Made by a program: the position numbers and the translations under genes
In this document: piece after piece, positions 47,258 to 58,043 of the stretch
Layout of the letters: each line of letters begins with the position of its first letter
Position numbering within the stretch: the first letter of the stretch is position 1
From: Mytilus trossulus
Taxonomy: Eukaryota > Mollusca > Bivalvia > Mytilida > Mytilidae
Assembly: GCF_036588685.1 (NCBI RefSeq)
Contig: NC_086378.1
Span: 78,261,127 to 78,325,126, forward strand
Length of the DNA stretch: 64,000 bases
Direction: 5' to 3'
Notes under the pieces: generated by a model
Seen by the model: only the letters and a program-made list of their open reading frames with translations
What the model was told of the DNA's origin: nothing
Database searches by the model: none

Positions 47258-50200
47258 CTAGTTTACTAAGCTGTAATTATACTGTATTCTCTCTCCCGTC
47301 TTCCTCTCGGTAGCTGTGACTTCTAAATAAGTTCCTCCAAACTTAAATTCAACATCAACATATCGCCGTTCTTCGGTCGGATCTGGGATAGGTACAGAAA
47401 ATTCACCAAGTTTTTTACAACCTTTGTCATCTACATAGTCTGCATGGTCTTCATATGTATAATAAATAGCAACAGACACGGAACTCTGGGGATTCATCAC
47501 AGTATGGTATTCGACTTTTACAACTTCGTCTATTTGAACTTTTCTGTCTTTTCCCATAAATTCTTCAAAGACATCGCGGCACCGATCTCCGCCATCTCCA
47601 CCAACGCGTTTGTCTGGATCATGCTTCGACTCGTCAAATATCGGACGGATGCGTCTACCATATTTGCATCTTGTAATACGTGATGTTATAAAATCTGGCT
47701 TATGACCAAACAAAACTGCACCTTTCACAACAGCTAGACCAGGATCCTCTCTAGGGATCAAAATTTGTACATCTGGGAATGCCTGTTTTATAGCATCTTG
47801 AATTATTGAACATTCTGAAAATCCTCCAACTAGGAGAAAGGTTTTCAGAGTAGTCGTTGGTACTCTTTGCAGGACATTGCGTATCTCCTGGACAATATTG
47901 GTACACGCTGTATCGAACAGCGACTTCATTAAGTCTCTGTCCATTCGCATTTTGTCACCAACCAAAGATATTTGACCACTATACTCTGAATCTTTGACGG
48001 CATTTTCAAAGGTTTTTTCTAAGAAACGCTCGCAGAGAGCATTTAAGTCAGTAAAAGGTATAGTAAAATTTATCTTCGGACGCTTTGATGTAATGACTGT
48101 TCTTTTCACAGTTTCAAACTCTCTCAACAGATCTAAGTAACTAGCAGTACTCTCCCTAGCTAATGTCTCCATTGCCCTCACTTGGACGATATTTTCAAAT
48201 AAATTGAGGAATTCTCTATCGACAGTTGTTCCTCCACATGCCCCGCCTGATGCTGAACATAGTTCTTGTAGATCGTCTTTACCAACCTTGTGATGGGCAG
48301 TTATATCAACTGTTCCCCCTGAATAAGGAATATATATATTCAAAATATAAGACTTTTACAGTTTATATTTAATTTAATACTTAAAAATGCGGTGTGTAAT
48401 GACAAAGTATGATTTTTTTTAAATTCTCATAGCTAGGTGATATACCATTGTATTCTGTAGTAAATAATAGTTTCCAGGACTTATTCACGCTTTTTCTTTA
48501 TTTTTACCCCCCTAAATATTCAATTTATCTTGCCTGTTATTCAGATAGCACTAAGCATTCATACTTTTCTGATCCTTATATATGTATGACCGGGTTTTTT
48601 TATCAGTCACATTTGAAACATTTTTTAGCTGTCATAAAATTTCATTTCATGAATTTTATTTTCACAAGAAAACTTTTAGATTGACTTAACGTACCTCCTA
48701 TATCTATAACTAAATATTTGGAACCATCGTCTGCTATAGAAAACCCCTCGATGGCCCCCGTCATTTTATCTGGAGGAAGGTGCTGACAATATATAGATGC
48801 TGCCTCTGGTTCCAATGCGATGACAAGGCGGTCTTTTCTGATTTTGGCCTGTAAAAAGAATAGAAATATGATCCATAACCATGATATGCACATAATAGTA
48901 TAATGAGTTGAAAAGATTTAGTACTAAACAAAGTCAAATCCGATATAAGGGACTTAGTTCTAAAGGCTTTTTTTGTTCAAGTCAACTACATGTTCTACTT
49001 ATATTTGAAATGAGTTTTAGATAATTAAAATTGAGGATGAAAATAGGGACTATGACAAAGAGACAAAAACTCGACCACAGAGCAGATAACAGCCGAAGGA
49101 CACCAATTGGTCTTCAATGCAGCGAGAAAATTCCGTACCTGGATGTGGGCTTCAGCCTAAAAGTATGAAATATATTTATTTTTGAAACTACCTTTTCAGC
49201 GCATTCTCTCATGAACTCCTTTGCTTTATCTGTCCACATGGCAGGTACTGTTAAAACCCATTTTATTTCATTTGGTTGTAGGTTGATTCTTTGCCTCTCC
49301 ACGTGGTCCATCATGTGTTGTGTTAAAGCTCCAATGGCTGCTGCAAACACATCTATGGCAGGTAAAGAGTTTCCTCGGACGTCTTCGATTTCCATGTTTG
49401 TGGAGATGTCCTAAAACACAAATAGAGAAATAGAGAAACTTACACATTATACATAACATATATAAGCTTGAACAACTTAAAAGGCAATTTACCACGAACA
49501 CAATATTGCATGTACCTTTCAGATATATGAAGGCGAAGCAATTCTTTATCCATGCACAGCATGAGTCTCAAACCTTTAACAACTAAGTAAACTCCAATGA
49601 GGTTGGAAAATTCTATTTTTATTGTATTTCAAAATGATTTTTATATCAGCCAAACTGATTATGGGTGTGAAAAAAATCAAACATTCCTCGTTATTGATAG
49701 ACCGTATGAATTTTTACTATGTGATATCTTATATACGGGTTCCTATAAATAAAAGGTTACACATATGAAACTACGACTTACAGTAACCATCGTTTGGTTA
49801 AATTTCCAGGTTGATGGTTTGATTAACTTAGAAATATAAATCAGTTTGTGAACCGTAATGTAAATGGTAACACAACATACAATGACTGAATACTTGGTCA
49901 GTGGATATGTGTATTTAGCTTCACAGTTCAGAAATAATAATTAGCTATATACTTGGGAACGTTTAAGGGTCTAGGACCAACTGAACGATTAATATACTGA
50001 GCATTGCTTACACTCTTGACAGCGCAAAGGGTACTAGACTCCATTGCATATATTACAAGATGAAGGGATCTAAGATAAACTAGAAAAAAATAATGTTATA
50101 GGTTGTTCTAGAAAGAGGCATCATTAAACACACAGTCAATGTATACAGTCGCTATTTTTAACTTTGAATTTTTCGAAATACTAAGGATTTTCTTATCCCA

Positions 50201-50820
50201 GGTATAGATTACCTTAGATGTATATGGCACAACTTTTTGGAATTTTGGATCCTCAATGCTCTTCATCTTTGTACTTGTTTGGCTTTATAAATATTTTGAT
50301 ATGAGCGTCACTGATGAGTCTTATGTAGACGAAACGTGCGTCTGGCGTACTAAATTATAATCCTGGTACATTTGATAACTATTTATGTAAATGATTTAAT
50401 ATATTATAATTATTTGCTATGTACTAATGAAATTAATTTTACCTCACGTGTGTAAAGCATCATTTTGAATCTGTCAAAAAAGTAATAATTGTCTGCCTCG
50501 TTCTCAATGACAATATCTGCGTACGCATTCTCAGCTTCGTATCCAAATGATTCAAACTCTTTGTTCTCTTTGTTAATAAGAATACATGTTGGAGTTTTTA
50601 ACGACATTAGTGATTTTCCTCCCGAGTTCCATGACTGATTAGCGTGGATGTTCAGTTTGTCTTTTTCATATTCGCCTTTTAGAGAGTATGCGTATCCGGA
50701 ATATGTGGTACCAAAATCAATGGCTGCCACCATTAAAATGTCACTACCAGTGCCGCTTGTTGCCATGTCCAGTTCTGGGTCGTCAGTTGCCATACCATTA
50801 TCTGTGCCGCCTGTTGCCAT
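47258..50820 (-). CDS. HSPA12-like: HSPA12-like HSP70 protein, gene 3
   Basis: Atypical HSP70-family ATPase, likely cytosolic. Coding exons: 50820-50443, 49410-49192, 48848-48695 and 48318-47258 (stop included), giving 603 residues with phases 0, 0 and 1. Motifs: DFGTTYSGYA at 35-44, WVLTVPAMWTDKAKEFM in exon 2, ALEPEAASIYCQHLPPDKMT in exon 3, DIGGGTVD across intron 3, FLLVGGFSECS and GAVLFGHKPDFITSRITR in exon 4. It differs from gene 2 mainly by an 18-residue longer N-terminus made of repeated MAT-type phrases (MATGG, MATDD, MATSG) before DILMVAAIDFG; any of the three methionines could initiate. I took the first because no stop intervenes and it matches the MATGG start of gene 2. A family C repeat sits in intron 1 and another mussel repeat abuts exon 2. 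Confidence 0.92.
49035..49165 (+). repeat. Mussel repeat fragment in intron 2 of gene 3
   Basis: CAAAGAGACAAAAACTCGAC, CAGATAACAGCCGAAGGACA, CCAATTGGTCTTCAATGCAG match a mussel interspersed repeat I recognise. It ends under 30 bp from the exon 2 donor site at 49191. Confidence 0.55.
50175..50385 (+). repeat. Mussel dispersed repeat, family C, in intron 1 of gene 3
   Basis: Forward copy: TAAGGATTTTCTTATCCCAG, TTTTGGAATTTTGGATCCTC, GTAGACGAAACGTGCGTCTG and the ATAATCCTGGTAC end, in antisense to the gene. Confidence 0.7.
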
Positions 50821-52714
50821 CTTTTGTATTTTTAAGCACAGCTTTAAAAGAAATGAACTAAAATGATATGGAAGAACGAGTGTGATATTTTAATTAATGA
50901 CATACAATTTCTCATCGGACTTGATGAGCCAAAAGAAAAAGAACATAAATTTTATGCTTTTCTTCATTTTAAAGGATACACGAGACATTAATCATCTAGC
51001 AAGATTTCACACCTCAATGTTGGTTCAGACGGCCCAACCATGCTTAATAAACATATACTACTCCCTTTGTCGAATCTGATTACACTACATCTCTATTTTA
51101 ATATAATCTAATGGTGATATTAACTAGAAACAGACACTTATTGACTTAGACATCTAACAGGAATACATAAAGAACGGCAACAGTAGTATATACAACTATT
51201 CAAGAGGAAAACAACGTAACCACAGCAACACTGAAGTGCAACACAAAAAAATAGCAACATGCATACATATAGAAACGAATTATTTGTTATTAACTGCCAT
51301 ATTCCTGACTAATTGGTACAGGATTGTAAAACCCTCTCTCTTTGTTGTTAAGATAGATACAATTTGAATATCTTATTTTGATATCAACCTTATATAAATA
51401 TTATTTTGAAGAAATTATCAAACTGCAATATTATTTTTATGTTACACTTTCACTTTCGTTTTTGGTGTCTCATGCATCACATATACTATTTTATAAAGTA
51501 ATGTTTAATAAACAAACGTCGAAACAGTATCGTAAATATATATTATTGATCAAATCTACTTAATTCGTTATCTTTATCAAAGTATATTGTACACATTGAA
51601 AACTAAAAATAAAATCTGATATCATGAATATAAATATTAATTTCAGATACGTTTTGGTAGTATTACCGATGGTTATAAAACCAATGAATAACATGTAAAC
51701 CGTTCATTTTTATTTAAATTTGAATATTAATAACTGATTGTTCCAATAAATGACATTGTGTTCTTACCAGATAGTCCAAAACTGTGTCTGGTCTAGTTGT
51801 TGATCACCTCCATTGTTTGCTTGTGCTACTTAGGCTTGCTAGGTAAATAACTTCCTTGTTTAATCAGTTCTTCATTTAGAACACATATAATGAATGTTAA
51901 CTACGTCATAAAGTCATGTCATATATTATAAATAGTAAATGCTTTATTTACGAAACTTTCGAAATACATAAACGCTTAAATTTCTACTTTCTGTTTTACA
52001 TTTTGGCTAACTGCTTTACCCTTTTTACGCTAATTACAATTGCTTATATTAATGTTATTGCCTATATTAATTGGTATTGCTTAGGTTGGTGCTTTAAACA
52101 TGTTAAATATATATAATGTTGTGATTTTTCAAATTTGCTTCTTTTGTATCATATGTAACATTTTAAAGCTAAACTTATGATACAAATGCTGTTTTATATT
52201 CATCCTTGATTTTATATGCTTGTACATATATTATCATAATGATTTTTTATATTAAAATTGACACTTACTAGTATGCTTATATCTTATTTGATAACTTTAA
52301 CATAATTATATAGACCCTATTATAATAGTTTTGTGTAGTTGTCTTAGCTGCGACAGCAACGTATACTTTTGTGTACCCTATTATAGATGATTGCGGTAGT
52401 AAGGTTATTCCAAAGGTTGCGTGTATTACAGAAGATGCCGCATAAGAATATAAAATGTTTTCTACTGAATTATGTTAATCTTGCAGTAAGAGTTATATTT
52501 TTCATAAAACTTATTACTAGTAAAACATTGTTCAAAACCCTCCACATAAGTCAGTTTAGGACGTTTCATCTACACCATCAGTTTATTGTCCTGCCCTATC
52601 GTCAATGGTAGATTAATTATCTTTTAACACTCTTTATAAAGATTGCGATTATTTAACATTATTCATTTCTATTCTCAATGGTCATTTTTATAAATTTTCT
52701 GTTTACAAACCTTT
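50821..52714. other. Intergenic region upstream of gene 3
   Basis: Expected promoter region. No convincing heat-shock element close to the start codon. The minus strand reads ACAAAAG directly before the ATG, which could be an acceptor for a 5' untranslated exon. No other gene or repeat recognised. Confidence 0.45.
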
Positions 52715-52925
52715 GAATTTATCGAAAAACTAAGGATTTTCTTATCCCAGGAATAGATTACCTTAGCCGTATTTGGCACAACTTTTTTGGAATTATGGAC
52801 CCTCAATGCTCTCCAACTTTGTTCTTGTTTGGCTTTATAAATATTTTGATATGAGCATACTGAAGAGTCTTATGTAGACGAAACGCGCGTCTGGCGTACT
52901 AAATTATAATCCTGATACCTTTGGA
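52715..52925 (+). repeat. Mussel dispersed repeat, family C
   Basis: Near-identical in order to the 50.2 kb copy: AAACTAAGGATTTTCTTATC, GAATTATGGACCCTCAATGC, GTAGACGAAACGCGCGTCTG, ATAATCCTGATACC. Confidence 0.7.
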
Positions 52926-53446
52926 ACTATTATTGTAACATGTATAATGGCTGTAATCAATCTCTATGTGTGATGTTTATTCAAATTGCTTTTTATCAAT
53001 TAATCCAAACAATAAATATTTAAAAAATGCAAACAAATTTGTGCTATTTATAGATTAATACACTCGACTCCCCTCTTTCTTTAAAACGTTTTAAAATCCG
53101 TTGCCACCACCATTACTTACACATTACTAACATTTCTAAAAGGCTGACAATGATATACAGACTCTTTTAGAGATTCAGTCATACGTCTTCGTATTTTGTA
53201 AAAACAATCCCACATAGTCCAGTATTAATGATAATTCTTGTACTTCTATCTTTGATATGATTTCTTATAAGCTTGTGTTACCTTAAATATGTATGTCCTT
53301 TCATCGCATGAAAACCCATCTCATTTTTTCTACAACTCTGAGCTTCTATCAATATTTTATCAGGTGCTCATATGAGCTTGATATACCATGCTATCGTGAA
53401 ATTTTATATTCATCAATGTTTAACTTCTTGTTTTCCGAATACTTAT
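52926..53446. other. Intergenic, nothing recognised
   Basis: AT-rich without a domain-bearing frame or recognised repeat. Confidence 0.5.
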
Positions 53447-55037
53447 GTACGGAAGCGTATTATGAACATAGAAAAAAATAAAATTGGCAGTGAACTTTAT
53501 TTTCAAAGTCGAAATTTTGACATTTCAAATCTCGAAATTTTGACTACAACTTGAAATTTTGACTTTTCAAATCCCGAAATTTTGACTTCAACTGAAATTT
53601 TGACTTTCTAAAATCTTGAAATTTCGACCTTTTTTAAAGTCGAAATTTTGACTTTTTTAAAACTCGAAATTTTGACTTCATAAAAAGTCAAAATTTCAAC
53701 TTTAAACTCAAAATTTCTACTTTTTTTAAACTCGAAATTCCATCTTTAAAATCTCGAAATTTTTATTTCAAAGTTAACATTTTGACTTTTGAAATCTCGA
53801 AATTTTGACTTTTTCTAATTACTTTGAAAACTTTGTTGTTAGTATTCAAACACAGTCATTATAATTTTAGAAGGAGTAGACATTGACGCAAATTATTAAA
53901 GCGTCATCCACACATTTTTGCAATTTATATTCAGAAATTGGTTTTGTTCTTTAATTAAGATCAGTTAGTATTTAATATTGAAGAGTTTCTTTCGGAAAGA
54001 ACCTGCATTTTTAAAGAACAATTTTTTTCTCCATATTCCAGGCATGTTTTAGTTTCCACGTCACTGTCATAGGATCGACAATCTGATGATATTTAGCATC
54101 ACAGTTTCAAAGGCCTGTTTAGATTCCCAATAGCAAGTCACTGACTTTGCCTTGTTTAAACAATTGTAAATAAAGTAGCAAAAAATGCCATGCATATTCA
54201 GAACAACCAATGAGCTGCTCAGTTTTCTAGTTTGGAAATTTTTAATTGTTGGTTCTTTTTTCTGGAACATTGATTAAACCGTACCAGTTGCCATTCTTAT
54301 GACACAACTTTTAACCCTAGTCTTTATATATTAGACTGTTGAATAAAAGTATGTCGTAATAAAGGTGTGTCGGAATAACGAGGTTGTCTTGATACACATA
54401 TATCATGTATATGAAGTCCAGACTTGAAATATGTATTTGAACGAGAAACATATTTTATTTATTCTTCGGCAAAAAAAAGATTTTCTATCTAAAATAACCT
54501 CTTTAAAATGGATTAGTTTATTAAAATATGCTTGTCAAATTTATGATGTATATGGCTCTCCGCTTGTTGATATAAATGACTGTGAATGTGATAGACGCAA
54601 ACGTTCAAATACTGAGGAAAATTGAAATTTTGAGTTTTAAAAAAGTCGAAATCTCGACTTTAAAATAAGTCGAAATTTCGAGTTTAAAATAAGTCGAAAT
54701 TTTGAGTTTAAAATACGTTGAAATTTCGAGTTGAAAATAAGTCGAAATTTCGAGTTTAAAACAAGTCGAAATTTTGAGTTTAAAATACCTTGAAATTTCG
54801 AGTTTAGATAAGTCGAAATTTCGAGTTTAAAAAAGTCGAAATTTTTAGTTTAAAGTTGAAATTTTGACCTTTTATAAAGTCAAAATTTCAAGTTCAAGTC
54901 AAAATTTCGGGATTTGAAAAGTCAAAAATTTCAAGTTGTAGTCAAATTTTCGAGATTTGAAATGTCAAAATTTCGACTTAGAAAAAAAAGTTCACTGCCA
55001 ATTTTATTTTTTCTATGTCCCTAATACGCTTCCGTAC
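53447..55037. mobile_element. Inverted-end element whose arms are CGAAATTTTGAC arrays
   Basis: Tips GTACGGAAGCGTATTA and TAATACGCTTCCGTAC are exact inverses, and TTAT flanks both sides (53443-53446, 55038-55041), fitting a 4-bp target duplication. Inside each tip follows AAAATTGGCAGTGAACTTT and then about 300-380 bp of a tandem ~20-bp motif built on CGAAATTTTGAC (left, 53500-53820; right, 54625-54985, in inverse). The ~800 bp centre is AT-rich with no transposase seen. Confidence 0.8.
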
Positions 55038-55041
55038 TTAT

Positions 55042-56060
55042 GTATTGTAACCCATAATAGATTTGTATAACATTTTCAGCCCATTTTCCTAAGACTACAA
55101 ATACGAGCCATTCGAATTTTTATATCAGGATTCAAGCAAGCAATGTTTATTGTGTGATTCGTTTTCAGATTCAACAATCATCATCTCCAATTCAACAACA
55201 ATATGTTTTAATATTTTGTATCCATCTTAAATAAAAATTATATATAACAAACACATCTCTTGCAGAGCCGAACGGCCTCCTATCAGAGTAGTTGCAACGG
55301 CATTGCTTTCCGAAATATTTTTGAAATGCCTCCACACAATTGATAGTTCCAAATCAATGGTTGAATCAACACTGTGCATTGCATGAAGGTTGAAATGATA
55401 TATGTATCCTACATCAGAATGTGACATGTTTCGCCTTTATTTACCGCAATAGTTCTTATTTTTTACCACATCATACACCATATGTAGGTTCTACATTTCA
55501 TAAAGTATTTGTCGCAACTCAATTTTTTTTGCAAGCAAATATAAAGGGTTAAATCGCTGATAGAAATTATAGTAAAAGAAAACCTTTATTTCTTTTAGTA
55601 GTTAACAATTTTTCTTTCAACAATCCTTTTTTCTTTTAAAAACAAGTACATCGGAAGATACTAAGACCTTCTTGATGAATATTCGTATTTTCAACTTCAC
55701 ATGTGCTACACGGTCGTCTTGAAGTACAGATTTTCGGTACTGATGTTGTTTATCGCTTAATTCTTTGCTATAGTACTAGTATTCTTTTTATTTATTTGTA
55801 AATTATTGCTTTCACAGATTAGTCTGTTTTGTAATATCCATTCGAAGTGGCTCGGTACTTAAACATTCCATCATTCTGTTATTGTGCTATTGCAAATTTT
55901 TGTATTCTTGTGTTTCGTTTTGCTGATGTGCTGTGTCTATATGTCTATTTTAAGATTATAACACAATGTTTAGTGCTAAATCCCTATTCGGACACTGTTA
56001 CATATTGTGACCGATAGTTTTGTTCACATATTGTCAATATAAAGGCATTATATTCACCTA
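55042..56060. other. Intergenic, nothing recognised
   Basis: No gene; frames below 70 codons without domains. Confidence 0.5.
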
Positions 56061-56260
56061 TCATATAATTGAGAAGTTTCCATATAAAACAAGGATTAGT
56101 TCACTACTTCTACACAAGACAATGCATGTACCAAGTCAGGAATATGAAAGTTGTTATCCATTCGTTTGCTGTGATTGATCTTTTGATTTTGCCATTTGAA
56201 TATCGATTTCCCGTTTTTCCAGAATTTTACTCGTTGCTTGGTATTTTGTTATATGACTTT
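56060..56260 (+). repeat. Mussel dispersed repeat, family B
   Basis: ACCAAGTCAGGAATATGAAA, TTGTTATCCATTCGTTTGCT and GATCTTTTGATTTTGCCATT identify a diverged copy of the family also seen at 26.7 kb. It is directly followed by a family E copy. Confidence 0.6.
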
Positions 56261-57372
56261 TAAGCTCATCTGACCTGAAAGGTCAAGTGAGGTTTTTTTT
56301 TCATCACTTGGCGTCCGTCGTCCGTAAACTTTTTCAAAAATCTTCTCCTCTGAAACTACTGGACCAAATTTAACCAAACTTATTCACAATCATCATTGGG
56401 GTATCTAGTTTTAAAAATATGTGGTGTGACCCTGCTAACCGACTAAGATGGCCGTCATTAAAAATAGAATAAAGAGGTAACATGTAGATTTTGGCTTATA
56501 ACTCTGAAACCAAAGCATTTAGAGCAAATCTGACCGGGATAAAATTGTCTTTTAGGTCTAGATCTATCTGCCCTGAAATTTTCAGACAAATCGGCTAACC
56601 TGTTGTTGGGTTGCTGCCCCCAAATTAGTAATTTTTAGGAAATTTTGCAGTTGAAGAGTTGTTGCCCTTTATAGTCAATTTTTAACCATTTTGCTAAAAT
56701 TTTAGTATTCTTTAAAAAAAATCTTTTCCTCTGAAACTACTGGGCCAAATTTAACCAAACTTGGCCACACTCATTATTGGGATATCAAATTTTAAAAATG
56801 TGTTTGATGACCTGGCCAACCATCCAAGTTGGCCGCCATGGCTAAAATAGTACATAGAGGTGAAATGTAGATTTTGGCTTATATCTCCGAAACTAAAGCA
56901 TTTAGAGGAAATCTGACAGGGGTTACAGTTCATCAGGACAAAATGTATTTGCCCTGAAATTTCCAGACAAATCGGACAATCTGTTGTTGGATTGCTGCCC
57001 CCGAATTAGTAATTTTAAGGAAAGATTTTGGTTATTACCTTGACTATTATTATAAATAGAGATAAACTGTAAACAGCGATACTGTTCAGCAAAAATAAGA
57101 TCCACCAATAAGTCAACATGTCCAAAACTGTCAATTGACCCCTGAAGGAGTTATTGGCCTTTTTTGTAAATTTTTGTAAATTTTTAGAAAAATATTTTCC
57201 ACAGTAATTGCTGGGCCAAGTTCATTATAGGTACAGATAATTGTAGCAAAAAAGAATGTTCAGTAAAGTAAGATCTACAAACACATCACGATCACCAAAG
57301 CACAATTTTGTCATGAATGTATCTGTGTCCATTGTTTAATATGCACATAAACCAAGGTGAACAACACAGGCT
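56261..57372 (+). repeat. Bivalve repeat, family E, with internal duplication
   Basis: Runs from TAAGCTCATCTGACCTGAAA to GGTGAACAACACAGGCTCTT. Two internal blocks of about 400 bp (56330-56640 and 56715-57020) repeat each other: CCTCTGAAACTACTGG.CCAA, AAGATGGCCGTCAT/AAGTTGGCCGCCAT, TGTTGTTGG.TTGCTGCCCCC. The copy at 27.7 kb has only one such block. Non-coding. Confidence 0.7.
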
Positions 57373-58043
57373 CTTAAGAGCCTCTTATTTCTAGTTATTT
57401 TGATATAAATACCTATAAAAAAAAGTAAAATAACCAAAATACCAAACTACCAGGAAAATTCAAAAAGAAATATCCGTAACTTGAATAAAATGGAAAAATC
57501 AAAACCTCAAACATCATGCCTTGTTTATGCATCTGTATCTACCTTTGCTATGCCGAATAAGATTGTATCAGTTCTCTTTTTTAAGCTCACTTTCTTTGTG
57601 TATCTTTTTAACACTCACTCAACTAAACAAATTCAAAAAGAAAAGAAAGACTTTTATAGTATAAGCAAAAAATATAAACATGATTGTAAAAAAAGTGAAA
57701 AACATATACATGATATAGCTGTAAAATGTGTTAAAATAGATTTTTGAAGAACAATTAGTCAATCATTCCACAATCTCTACACATATTTCAAACAGCCTAA
57801 AACTATGATAACATCATACAATCATAACACTGGCGAAATTAAATGGATTCTTCTCTGTGTCTTTTTAAAGATTTATAGTCTTTATTTTTTACGATTTCTT
57901 TTGCAATGAAAATTGAAATGATGACAATAATCAGTTTCATTAAAACTTTGTAGGCTTTATTTGTACTACTTTACTTTTTTTTAACCATACATTATACATA
58001 TGTACTCTAAGCGTTCGGAAAATTGTGATGACCACAATATCCC
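57373..58043. other. Region downstream of gene 4
   Basis: AT-rich. An 88-codon plus-strand frame (57481-57747) is lysine-rich without a domain and I do not call it a gene. Confidence 0.5.
57956..57961 (-). promoter_or_regulatory. Candidate poly(A) signal of gene 4
   Basis: AATAAA on the minus strand about 83 nt past the gene 4 stop codon; a second AATAAA lies at 57886-57881. Confidence 0.5.

Noticed and set aside
57481-57747. 88-codon lysine-rich plus-strand frame
   Set aside because: Low-complexity AT-rich sequence with no domain, between a repeat and the 3' end of gene 4.
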